From contig NZ_JAEC01000026.1 in assembly GCF_000518705.1 (NCBI RefSeq), positions 17,139 to 81,138 of the forward strand: DNA of 64,000 nucleotides. Reading direction: 5' to 3'. The notes beneath the pieces were generated by a model. It saw only the letters and a program-made list of their open reading frames with translations, made no database searches and was not told the origin of the DNA. A program made the position numbers and the translations under genes. Numbering within the stretch: position 1 is the stretch's first letter; each line of letters begins with the position of its first letter. Below are positions 28,302 to 37,400 of this stretch, one piece after another. Source of the stretch: Shewanella colwelliana ATCC 39565 (GTDB lineage Bacteria > Pseudomonadota > Gammaproteobacteria > Enterobacterales > Shewanellaceae).

Positions 28302-29651
28302 ATGTTGTTAAGTAATTTTATTGATCTATTTTTAGATTCGGCGCCATGGCTGTTATTGGGCCTTGTGTTGGCCGGTATGCTCAAGATGTTTGTGCCTATG
28401 ACGTGGATGCAGAAACAGCTCGGTGGTCACGGCTTTAAAACCACGGTCAAAGCGGCGATTCTCGGCGCGCCACTGCCACTGTGCTCCTGTGGCGTGATCC
28501 CAGCCGCTGTTGGGTTGCGTCGCTCTGGCGCCTCTAAAGCGGCAACGACCTCGTTTTTAGTCTCAACCCCTGAAACAGGTATCGACTCTGTCAGTGTTTC
28601 CTATGTGTTACTCGGTCCATTTATGGCCATTGTCAGGCCGATTGCTGCGGTGACCAGTGCTATCGTTGCCGGCTTATTAGTGGGGAGAGATGACGAAGAT
28701 GAAATATCCGTTGTGGCAGCTAAAGGTGCAACAAATAAAGCCCCCGCGAGTAGTTGTTGTAGCAGTAAAAAAGTGGAACCTGTGGTTAAGAGCTGTTGCA
28801 GTAAAACAGTAACGGCAGAAAAAAGCTGTAGTGATACAACTCCAGAGGATAAACCACTCGCCATGCGTCCAGTAGCACAAAGCAATCGCATGATGGAGAT
28901 GGCGGCTAAACCAGTCGTCAACCTAAAGCCTGCCACAGCGAGTGCTAGCTGTTGCAGCAGTAAGACTCCAGCGACAGAGAAACCCATCGCGAGTTGCTGC
29001 AGCACCGAAAATAGTGCCAATAAAGAAGAGAGCTGCTGCGAGTCGACTAAAGATATCGCTTCTGAATTGCAAGGAACCTCGGTTATTTCGAGGATGGGCA
29101 AAGGCCTGCATTACGCCGCCACCGATTTAGTGCGTGATACGACTATTTGGCTGTTGATCGGATTGTTTTTTGCTGCTTTAGTGCAAACTTATGTCCCTGG
29201 TGATTTTATGGCGAAGTGGGGGGATGGCATTCTGGCTATGTTAGTCATGGTACTTATCTCTGTGCCTATGTATATCTGTGCCACGGCATCAACGCCAATC
29301 GCGGCGGGTTTATTACTAGCGGGTGTATCGCCGGGCGCGGTATTAGTATTTATGTTAGCGGGGCCTGCAACCAATATTGCTACCTTAGGCGTTGTGACTA
29401 AAGAGTTAGGTAAACGCGCGCTGTATGGTTACTTAGGTGGGGTACTGGGCGTGGCGTTGGTCTCAGGAATTATCGTTAATTATCTGGTGGATACTTTCGG
29501 TTTTGTGGTGATGCCACAAATTGGCGAACAGCATAGTTTATTGCCAGCAACTGTCGTCTACACCTCGGGAGTAGTGTTAGCCATATTGATGCTCAAAGTC
29601 TTGTTAGATAAGTTGCCTAAAAACTGGTGGCGCAGAGATTGTTGTTCATAA
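28302..29651 (+). CDS. SO_0444-type Cu/Zn efflux permease with Cys-rich loop
   Basis: This 449-residue membrane permease belongs to the YraQ/ArsP-like (DUF318) group and fits the SO_0444 family named for Cu/Zn efflux in Shewanella. The N-terminal half (residues 1-130) and C-terminal half (~270-435) are hydrophobic and internally similar. The first half contains GAPLPLCSCGVIPAA and the second MYICATASTPIAAG, likely substrate-path motifs. Between them, residues ~147-252 form a hydrophilic loop with five Cys-Cys pairs and a further single Cys (SSCCSS, SCCSK, SCSD, SCCSS, SCCST, SCCES), and the protein ends in RRDCCS. These are probable metal-binding sites. It follows the ZntR-like gene in one operon and ends at a strong terminator. 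Confidence 0.85.
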   Translation: MLLSNFIDLFLDSAPWLLLGLVLAGMLKMFVPMTWMQKQLGGHGFKTTVKAAILGAPLPLCSCGVIPAAVGLRRSGASKAATTSFLVSTPETGIDSVSVSYVLLGPFMAIVRPIAAVTSAIVAGLLVGRDDEDEISVVAAKGATNKAPASSCCSSKKVEPVVKSCCSKTVTAEKSCSDTTPEDKPLAMRPVAQSNRMMEMAAKPVVNLKPATASASCCSSKTPATEKPIASCCSTENSANKEESCCESTKDIASELQGTSVISRMGKGLHYAATDLVRDTTIWLLIGLFFAALVQTYVPGDFMAKWGDGILAMLVMVLISVPMYICATASTPIAAGLLLAGVSPGAVLVFMLAGPATNIATLGVVTKELGKRALYGYLGGVLGVALVSGIIVNYLVDTFGFVVMPQIGEQHSLLPATVVYTSGVVLAILMLKVLLDKLPKNWWRRDCCS

Positions 29652-29660
29652 CGTCCCAAT

Positions 29661-29688
29661 AAAAAGAGCGCTAATAGCGCTCTTTTTT
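29661..29688 (+). terminator. bidirectional terminator after the metal permease
   Basis: AAAAAGAGCGCTA / TAGCGCTCTTTTTT is a symmetric stem with T-tracts on both strands, shared with the convergent DUF4382 lipoprotein gene. Confidence 0.9.
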
Positions 29689-29706
29689 ATCTCAATATGT
29701 TGAGTG

Positions 29707-30759
29707 TTAACTTACAGGGACAAAAGCCATCGGGAAGTGACGTTCTGTGGTGGTGCCGTTTGTGACCTCGACAGTTTGCTCGTCGATGTGAATAAAGAAG
29801 GGCATCTCAGCATCATCAGGATTGTTGGCAGTTTCTGGATCGTCATTTTGAGCAACACAGGTATAACCCAAGCTATAGCTGCCAGCAGTTACAAAGCCAA
29901 ATTCATATTCATAGCCCGTCACTTCATCATTTTGGTCTAGCATAGCGTTGACACGGGCTGATGCAATTGGGGCGACTTGTGGTGTTGTGATGTCGGCATC
30001 AGGACGGAAATCCACCATGTTAGTCAGTGTGGTGTCTGCAGGGTACAGGTAAACGGCTTGAGCAAACTCTGTTCCGCCGGCAGCCACTTCGCAGTCTGCT
30101 TTAACATTGTCTAATGTGTCACTATCGCTAGCGTTGATTTGGCCTTCAATCGCGCCGACTTCGGCATTGTTGACTAGCTGTACCGAGGTGGGTTTAAGGG
30201 TCCAATAGTCTTTGTTTCCGTGAGGCGCTTGCAAGCCTTTAGCAAGGTTAAACTCGGCGACAAAAACATTACTACCCGCCGCAATCGTGAAGGTTTTGTT
30301 GAAGAACAAGCGGCCAGTGTTCGGGTCTTCGGCACCCACACCTCCACAACTGCCGTTACTGTTAGTGGTTAAGCCTGCGATGCCATCTGCGGTTTTTACG
30401 TAAGAACTCTCTTCATTAGCGACTTCGCTCTTTTCCATGTAGATGCACATTTGGTATTCGCCAGTGGGAATGGATTGGCCACTGACCAAGGTTTCGACTT
30501 CTTGACCCTGAAACTGGAGTAGATCGACATGTTTTAGCTCACCACTGTCAGATACATCAAATGAGAGTGACTCACCATTGCCTTTAAGTACCACCTGCTT
30601 GAAAGCAATGTTGACGATTTCTGCATCGGCGGGGTTGTCAGAGACTCCTAAGTTAAAAGTGCCCATCGTTGGCTCTGGTGTGGTGGTGTTATCGCTACCA
30701 CCACAGGCACTCAGTATGCTTATGAGAGAAATAGCAATAATCGATTTAGAATATTTCAT
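29707..30759 (-). CDS. DUF4382-domain lipoprotein
   Basis: This 350-residue protein has a lipoprotein signal (lipobox LSAC, Cys19) and a low-complexity linker (GGSDNTTTPEPTM). The domain that follows starts GTFNLGVSDNPADAEIVNIAFKQV and includes HVDLLQFQG and SIPTGEYQMCIYM, the pattern of DUF4382 proteins, whose function is not known. A C-terminal part (~residues 200-350) has a carboxypeptidase-regulatory-like beta-sandwich feel and two Cys. It stands alone on the minus strand. The ATG is preceded by AGGTAACCT. Envelope location is inferred from the lipobox. Confidence 0.85.
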   Translation of the reverse strand: MKYSKSIIAISLISILSACGGSDNTTTPEPTMGTFNLGVSDNPADAEIVNIAFKQVVLKGNGESLSFDVSDSGELKHVDLLQFQGQEVETLVSGQSIPTGEYQMCIYMEKSEVANEESSYVKTADGIAGLTTNSNGSCGGVGAEDPNTGRLFFNKTFTIAAGSNVFVAEFNLAKGLQAPHGNKDYWTLKPTSVQLVNNAEVGAIEGQINASDSDTLDNVKADCEVAAGGTEFAQAVYLYPADTTLTNMVDFRPDADITTPQVAPIASARVNAMLDQNDEVTGYEYEFGFVTAGSYSLGYTCVAQNDDPETANNPDDAEMPFFIHIDEQTVEVTNGTTTERHFPMAFVPVS

Positions 30760-31015
30760 AGGTTACCTGTCTTGTTGTAATGAAAACGGCCAATTTTTTT
30801 ATTTTTAAGTTGAACGTATTGAAGAGATCATTCCTTGACGAGTTACAGCACCATCATGGGCACTGTTGTTAGCATTAAGAATAGGTTTTTTTGCGTGGAT
30901 GTCTATCTAAAATCCGCTATTTCAGTGATGTTTGGCAGTTTTATTGTTTTGACGGACTTGATGTGACAACGGCTTGACGCTAGTCAAAATCTTGCAAGGG
31001 AATGGAGTTGGATTG
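30760..31015. other. intergenic region upstream of the DUF4382 lipoprotein
   Basis: I see no gene here. The segment next to the lipoprotein start is AT-rich (30790-30810) and probably holds its promoter, but I cannot place hexamers with confidence. Confidence 0.4.
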
Positions 31016-31066
31016 AGATGTAAAAACCGACTTATTACATGCTAAATCGTGCAATAAGTCGGTAAC
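31016..31066 (-). terminator. terminator after the yebC-family gene
   Basis: An 11-bp perfect stem ACCGACTTATT / AATAAGTCGGT (31026-31036 with 31053-31063), extended inward by a few further pairs, is followed on the minus strand by TTTTTA. It lies about 26 bases past the yebC-family stop codon. Confidence 0.88.
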
Positions 31067-31091
31067 TGAGGTATGCGAAAATGGTTAAGGT

Positions 31092-31821
31092 CTACGCCTC
31101 AAGCTCGGCATTGTGATAAACGTTCTGCACGTCGTCACAATCTTCAAGTGCAGCGAGAAACTTTTCAAATTGCTCTATCTCTTCTGCATCAGTTATCGCT
31201 GTCATGGTTTGTGGAACAAACGTTATCTCTTCCATGACATATTCAGTGTCTTCAGGCAGTTCAGCAGCAAGCGCGGTTTTCACCTTAAAGAACTCGGTAT
31301 GGGGGGGCATAAACACTGATCATGCCATCTTCTAGTTCAACGTCAGTGACATCGACATCGGCCATCATGAGCATCTCAAGAATGGCATCTTCATCATCGC
31401 CAGCAAAGACGAACACGGCTTGATGGTCAAACATGTGGCCAACAGTACCTGGACCGCCAAGTTTGGCATTGTTCTTCACAAATGCTTGACGTACTTCGGT
31501 GAAGGTTCGCTTACCGTTATCGGTTAAGCAATCGGCAATGACCATACAGCCGCCTGGGCCAAAACCTTCATAACGTGCAGTTTCATAATCTTCACCGCCA
31601 CCACCACGGGCTTTTTCAATAGCTCGTTCAATCACATGGGCCGGAACTTGATCTTTCTTGGCCTTGGTGATCATTTGACGTAGTGCTAGGTTACCATCTG
31701 GATCGAACCCCCCGTTTTTGGCACAAACGTAGATCTCTTTCCCGTATCTAGAATAGAGTCGCGTTTTTTGGCCAGCGGTTTTCGCCATGGATTCTTTGCG
31801 GTTTTGATATGCTCTGCCCAT
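31092..31821 (-). pseudogene. YebC/PmpR-family regulator (YeeN-like), frameshifted
   Basis: YebC-family proteins act as transcriptional regulators or help translation of proline-rich stretches. The first part (to about 31300) reads [20 protein letters not shown], then [31 protein letters not shown] and [13 protein letters not shown], all family hallmarks, closest in pattern to E. coli YeeN. At a run of seven C on the coding strand (31301-31307) the frame passes into APPYRVL and stops. With six C the protein would read [15 protein letters not shown] and continue to the normal end [14 protein letters not shown] at 31092, giving 242 residues. So one extra base breaks an otherwise intact gene. 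It may be a sequencing error or homopolymer slippage rather than an old pseudogene, because the downstream part is fully conserved. Start ATG 31821 chosen over a GTG five codons upstream. Confidence 0.85.
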
Positions 31822-32156
31822 CTTGCTCTTTCTCACTAAGCTTCAAAAATTGGCAGCAATGTTAGCAGCTTTATTGGTGTTTTTGCAGTGGCGGTGATTG
31901 ATATTGTCAAAAAGAGATCTACGTGGCAGTTCTGACCGGTTTAATACCCGTGCCAACGATACTTTGTAATGCGCCTCACACTGAGTGTATTTTCGATTGC
32001 GGCTAGTGGGGGCGAGCGTAGGTATTTCTCCCATACTTCACCCTAATTGTAATTTTTCATTGTGGCGCGACATCTTTATATATATAAAAATCCGATATTT
32101 TTTGTCATACTCATAACTACTATTGATTGATGCTTTTGGTTGCTGACCTAAATAAA
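31822..32156 (+). promoter_or_regulatory. region upstream of the msh genes with promoter candidate
   Basis: No gene is supported here, and I find no remnant of mshA, mshB or other MSHA genes. A promoter candidate lies at TTGTGG (32060-32065), 17 bases, TATAAA (32083-32088), about 65 bases upstream of mshC, within a run of TATATATA. Confidence 0.45.
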
Positions 32157-32612
32157 ATGCAGACGCGTACTGATACAGGTTTTACGCTCGTTGAGCTTGT
32201 TACTACCATAATGCTGATTGCCATTCTTTCAGTGGCGGTATTGCCACGTTTTCTCGGTAGCTCCAGTTACAGTGCTTTTACCTTACGGGATGAGTTTATT
32301 GCGGAGTTACGGCGGATTCAATTGATGGCGATCAACAATCAAGATCGCTGCTATGGTGTCAATGTGAGTCCAAGTCAGTATCGTATGATGGTATTTCAGA
32401 CTAACTGCACTGATGTACTGATCACCGGCACGTCACAGTCATTGCCAAGTAACACCAGTTTAAGTCTTTCTGGCAACACCACCTTTGCGTTGCGATTTAA
32501 TCAAGACGGTATCATTGCACCACAATGCGTAAACGCTTGTGTCGTCAAGGTCAGTGCCGATGAAACTTTAGATCTTACGATTGAAAGTCAGGGGTATATC
32601 CATGGGCGTTAA
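32157..32612 (+). CDS. mshC: MSHA-type minor pilin MshC
   Basis: This 151-residue type IV prepilin has a short leader MQTRTDTG cut before FTLVELV; Glu+5 is present and the hydrophobic helix (TTIMLIAILSVAVLPRF) follows. Two cysteines near the C-terminus (QCVNACVVK) and a pair earlier could form the usual disulfides. The start at ATG 32157 gives a normal short leader; TTG or ATG codons 27-30 bases upstream would give an 18-residue leader. It is the first gene in view of an MSHA-type run mshC-mshD-mshO-mshP-mshQ with overlapping or touching ends, so one operon is likely. Confidence 0.85.
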   Translation: MQTRTDTGFTLVELVTTIMLIAILSVAVLPRFLGSSSYSAFTLRDEFIAELRRIQLMAINNQDRCYGVNVSPSQYRMMVFQTNCTDVLITGTSQSLPSNTSLSLSGNTTFALRFNQDGIIAPQCVNACVVKVSADETLDLTIESQGYIHGR

Positions 32613-33141
32613 TCACACCGCCGCCAAAGGGTTTACGTTAATCGAGCTGGTCGTTGGCATGATAGTGCTTGGCATTGCCTTAGTGATGCTGACGAGTCTG
32701 CTATTTCCGCAAGCCGATCGCGCAGCAGAGACCTTGCACCGGGTGCGTTCGGCCGAGCTGGCACACTCGATACTGAATGAGATTTGGGGCAAACGTTATG
32801 ATCAAAATAGTAACCCTAACGGCGGTGTCCCAGCGTGTGGCGCCGCAGCGCGGCCAGATTTAGGGCTGCCAGCAGGGGATGCATGTACCGACGAGGCAGA
32901 CTTCGGTCCTGGTGCTTTGGCGCGTAATGCATACCGTGACGTGGATGATTACCACGGGCTAAATCAAAACAGTTTGATCCTTAATTCCAGTCTTAAATAT
33001 GCCGATGAGTACAGCAACTATCAACTGTTGGTGAAGGTCAGCTATCCTTTTGCAAATAAGCATAGCAAGTTGGTTGCTATCGATGTCACCACTCCCAGTG
33101 GCGAAGTGATCACCTATAATGCCTTGAGGAGTAACTATTGA
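32602..33141 (+). CDS. mshD: MSHA-type minor pilin MshD
   Basis: This 179-residue prepilin begins MGVNHTAAKG|FTLIELVVG, with a ten-residue leader and Glu+5, followed by a hydrophobic stretch IVLGIALVMLTSLLF. The body has the MshD-like ILNEIWGKRYDQNSNPNGG and PACGAAARPDLGLPAG segments. The start at 32602 has AGGGG seven bases upstream and overlaps the mshC stop by 11 bases. The gene overlaps the next start by four bases. Confidence 0.86.
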   Translation: MGVNHTAAKGFTLIELVVGMIVLGIALVMLTSLLFPQADRAAETLHRVRSAELAHSILNEIWGKRYDQNSNPNGGVPACGAAARPDLGLPAGDACTDEADFGPGALARNAYRDVDDYHGLNQNSLILNSSLKYADEYSNYQLLVKVSYPFANKHSKLVAIDVTTPSGEVITYNALRSNY

Positions 33142-33953
33142 GATCTTCTCTAGGACAGCGGCGTAACACGCTTGGTTTCACTTTGGTCGAAATGGTTACC
33201 GTCATTATTATTCTTGGTATCTTAGTGATTGGTGTCAGCAGTTTTGTCATTTTGGGTACACGGATTTTTGTTGAATCGACCTCGGTCGATCAAGTCTTGA
33301 GTCAAAGCCGCTTTGCCATGGAGCGAATGACCCGAGAGCTGAGAAATGCCTTACCTAATAGTGTGCGGGTGACTTCTTCGCCGACGACCTATCAGTGCAT
33401 CGAATTTGTGCCAATATTAGCCAGTGCCTCTTATGTTAACCTTCCCGTTTTCCCCGCTAGCGCGGCGGCAAATGGAACCGTGATGTTACCTTCTCAGGGC
33501 ATAGATACTGCTCACAAAATGGTGCTGTATTCGTTACTGCCCAGTCATGTCTATGGCGGTAATCCGGCAGGTAGTAACGGGCATATCTTTGATATCAAGA
33601 GTGTGACGGGCAATCAAGTTGAGTTTGACCGTGCAGTACAGTTTGCAGAGGCTTCCCCACAGCGACGTTATTTCATGGTCGACAAAGCGGTAAGTTATTG
33701 TTTCTTAGCGAATGGTGAAATACGCCGCTACAGTGGTTATGGTCTTGTTGGGACACAGCCAGCCCCAGCATCGATGGGTGCAGGGGCGTTAATGGCGGAA
33801 AAGGTGACTAACAACTTATCGACTCAATCGCCTATCCATTTCACCCCAGGCACCTTAATCAATAATGCAGTAGTGCAACTGACCCCCAGATTTGATGTAA
33901 ATGGGCAGTCTTTTCAATATCAGCATCAAGTGCAGGTGGTCAATGTTCCCTAA
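33138..33953 (+). CDS. mshO: MSHA-type minor pilin MshO
   Basis: This 271-residue prepilin reads leader RSSLGQRRNTLG|FTLVEMVTV with Glu+5. A long body follows with PilW-like features (SRFAMERMTRELRNALPNSVRV near residue 60). The start is TTG 33138, supported by a strong GAGGAG ribosome-binding site and a TTGA overlap with the mshD stop. Next comes mshP, overlapping by 11 bases. Confidence 0.86.
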   Translation: MRSSLGQRRNTLGFTLVEMVTVIIILGILVIGVSSFVILGTRIFVESTSVDQVLSQSRFAMERMTRELRNALPNSVRVTSSPTTYQCIEFVPILASASYVNLPVFPASAAANGTVMLPSQGIDTAHKMVLYSLLPSHVYGGNPAGSNGHIFDIKSVTGNQVEFDRAVQFAEASPQRRYFMVDKAVSYCFLANGEIRRYSGYGLVGTQPAPASMGAGALMAEKVTNNLSTQSPIHFTPGTLINNAVVQLTPRFDVNGQSFQYQHQVQVVNVP

Positions 33954-34410
33954 CACCAGTTCGCGAGCAAGTACCAGTCAAATGAATATAGGCTTAGCCA
34001 AGCAGCAGGGCAGTGCTTTGGTGATTGGTATCTTTGTTATCACAGTAATGTTTCTGATGGCGGCAGCGCTGGTGAATATTTTAAATGATGCCGATGAGCA
34101 GGTTAATTTAGAAGTATTGGGGACAAGGGCATTTGCCACGGCGAATAGCGGCGCAGATGCAGCGTTAGCACAACTGTTTCCGTTGAGTGGCTTACCGGCA
34201 GATCGCGTCTGTGCGGCTAACAGCAGTTGGACGCCACCAGATTTGGTGGGTTTTCATGGTTGCACGGTAGCGCTGACCTGTAAGGCGACAATATTTAGCG
34301 GCGTTACGCAATATTTGATCACCAGTGAAGCGACCTGTGCCGTCGGCAATTGTGATGGTGACAGCTGTATCAGAGTCAATCGCAAGGTGGAGGTAGAGGC
34401 CCGTGATTAA
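33943..34410 (+). CDS. mshP: MSHA biogenesis protein MshP (PilX-like)
   Basis: This 155-residue protein has one N-terminal membrane helix (residues ~24-48, SALVIGIFVITVMFLMAAAL) preceded by KQQG, in the style of PilX-type pilus proteins that lack the FTLxE signature. The body holds five to six cysteines. Start ATG 33943 has AGGTGG upstream. The frame could be extended to 33901, but that lies well inside mshO. It overlaps mshO (11 bases) and mshQ (8 bases). Confidence 0.83.
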   Translation: MFPNTSSRASTSQMNIGLAKQQGSALVIGIFVITVMFLMAAALVNILNDADEQVNLEVLGTRAFATANSGADAALAQLFPLSGLPADRVCAANSSWTPPDLVGFHGCTVALTCKATIFSGVTQYLITSEATCAVGNCDGDSCIRVNRKVEVEARD

Positions 34411-37400
34411 GCTAAAATGTCTACTTTGTAACTTTATTTCTATTAGCTTTTTATTCGCTTTATTATTGCCAGTCAACAGCATTTTTGCCGCGGATTGGAC
34501 CCAGACCTTTGTTGAAGGGGTAAACTCTTATTCGACCAATGGTAGTATAGGTTTTTATGCACAAGGCAAGCTATATAATTCACCTCAAAATGGTAATTTG
34601 CCATCTTATTCTGTACGTGAAACGAATAAATCATGTGTGCCTGCTGGAACAAATAGAGCCAAGAAGTGTAAGAGCGGTGGCTATCTGGCTGTTCTGCCAA
34701 GTGATCGTCTTCCTTTTGCACAATGTCAGTCATCGAGTAATAGCAGAATTGGTCCACCTTCATCATCAACTCCCGAAATCGTTGTTCCAGAAGGGGAGTA
34801 TGGTGATGTTCAATTAAGTGGGGGTTCAGATAAAAAACTTACTTTTAGCACAGTAGATGGTGTTTATAAGTTGAAATCATTGAACGCAATCAGCGGGACA
34901 TTGGAGTTGGCTGCTGGGCAATATTGGATAGGCTCTTTAAGCATTGCTCGTGATGTTACAGTAAGGTTCCCAACGACAGGTAGTGTGAGTTTTTTTGTTA
35001 GAGACTCCTATATCCACAGAAATAGCACATTGTCTTATCGTGCTGAGCGGTTTCTACTTTATGGGTATTCAAACGTAGACCTTGAAAATACCGGTTATTT
35101 GCGAGGTTATCTAGTCTCTGAAGGTCGGATAAGACTATTCGATACTGCGACGGTGGAAGGTGGTATAACCTCGAACAATATTGAAATTGATAATAATAGC
35201 CGGGTGATATTTGAAAATACGGCTGGATCAATAGACGTTGTTCCTGATTGTGATGTTGAAACGTTACTTCCCGCTATTCCTCTCCAATGTCCTGCAGAGC
35301 AAAATAGTATTGCTGGGATCACTTATCGCACTTACGATTCAACCACGTGGAAACCCGGACAATACACCAGCCCAGTAGACCATGATGATTTTAATGACTT
35401 GATCACGACAGTGAAAAAAACCACTCAGCAGCTAGGTGAATCGATTGAGCCACAAGTTGAGGGGTATGGCTCAAGTATTAACCCACATTCTAGTCAAGGC
35501 GATAATTATGTCGGCATTTTTGAGGGGTATATAACAGCACCAGAATCAGGACTTTATACCTTCGGCATTGATGGTGATGATGCGATCGAACTCCTTATTG
35601 ATGACCAAGTGGTTGTGGGCTTTTATGGTTTGCATGGTCAGTGTGGGTGGCCTTGCGAAACGGGGCAAATTGGCTTGGCGGCCGGGACGCATAAAGTTGA
35701 GATGCGCTTTCATGAAGCGACAGGAGCAGAGGCTTATCATCTCTATTGGCAATTACCTTCAGCAAATAATTTAGTAAAAGTGCCAAGCAGCGCTTACTTA
35801 ACCTGCCCCTTCCCGCAGTTTGAGTTTGGTCGAGCAACGCTCGATAGCAAGGGCCAAGCCTCGATTACTTTTAATAATAGCTATGCATCGCCGCCCGTGG
35901 TCATGCTGATGCCAACGATTAATGGTATTGATGGCAGTGAAGTAAGCTCTGATGGCCCGGCAACAGCCAGTGTTTCAAGCATAACCTCGGCAAATGCTAT
36001 GGTGTATCAGCAGATACCGCCAGGTAACAGAGTATCAGCTAAGGCGATGACAGAAATTGATTATTTTGTCATGGAGCCTGGTTATCGCTTTTTGAACCGA
36101 GGGGTAGCGTTGCAAGCGGGTAAGTTAGATACTCGGCTATATCAAGGCAGTCAACTACCGAGCTCGGGGCGAGGCTATACCGGCGTTGATTTTAATCATA
36201 ACTTTGGTACTAAGCCCGCCATGATAGGTCAGGCGCTATCGCGTAATAACAATCGTTTTATTACGACAGTGATTAATAATGTAGCCTCAGCAGGGACAGG
36301 TTTTGATATCGCCATTGAAGCCTCTGAAATTTCATTGGGTATTAATAGTGACGAAACCTTAGGTTATGTGGCGGGGTTAGGTCGTGGCAGCACATTGGTA
36401 TCCGGAGCGCCGGTATTGTATGAATTTGGTTATGCGCTCAATCATGGGAATGGCAACAGTGTTCGTAGCCTTGCCCAACAATGTAGCTACACCAATAATT
36501 ACCTCAATACTTATCCTGGACAACCTATCACGCTGGCCAATAAAAATACCCGTAAGGGTGGAGATGGTGGTTGGATTAGGCGTTGCTTAAAAGATAGTTA
36601 CACTGGGGTGATGAGCTTTGGGTTAGATGAAGACCAATATCGTGATAACGACCGCGGCCACGTGGCTGAGGATATTGGTTATTTTGCGTTTGAGCGTCAG
36701 CCGGATCCGGTATTGATTGATCACTATCGTATCGAGTTTACCTCTGGAGCCCTGAGCTGTGCCGCTAAAGCGATCACACTGCGTGCTTGCGTAAACAATG
36801 ATTGCTCGACAGAATCCAGCGTCCAGAGTTCGGTGGAACTCACCAAAAACAGCAGTAAGTATAGCGACGTGGTTTTTAGCAGTGCAACCCAAACTCAACT
36901 TTGGCATGCCGATGGCGGCTCGGTGTTGCTAGGACTGGGTGCAACAGCGCCAAGTGCAACTTATCGTTGTTTTATCGATGGTGCAGAGGTGGCCAATTCA
37001 CAATGTCTATTGAATTTTGAGGACACGGGCTTTTACTTTGATGCTCCTAATACCTTGTCATGTAAAAACGGCGCGAGTTTTAACCTGTATGCGGTAACCA
37101 AAAACACCCAGACCCAGAAGTGTCAGCCGTTATTTGCCAACCAAACCAAGGCGATAAATTTCAGTTTCGATTACGAGCGGCCATCACCCGTTAACAATCC
37201 CGCTAAGCTCACCTTAAATAGCCTACTTGCCCCTACAGCAACCACAGAGATTGATGGTGGCAGCACCAACAGCATGGATGTTCACTTTAATGCGCTAGGG
37301 GTGGCGACATTGAGTGCCAATTATCCTGAGGCTGGCGTGGTGAGACTCACGGCAGAGCACCTGCATAGGATTGATTTACCAACAGGTGGGTCAGACACTT

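Noticed and set aside
28601..29101. 166-codon minus-strand frame inside the metal permease gene
   Set aside because: It is the antisense shadow of the Ser/Cys/Ala-rich loop; low-complexity codons leave the opposite strand open.
31843..32034. 63-codon minus-strand frame upstream of the yebC-family gene
   Set aside because: No start signal and no family pattern; I also looked here for mshA/mshB remnants and found none.
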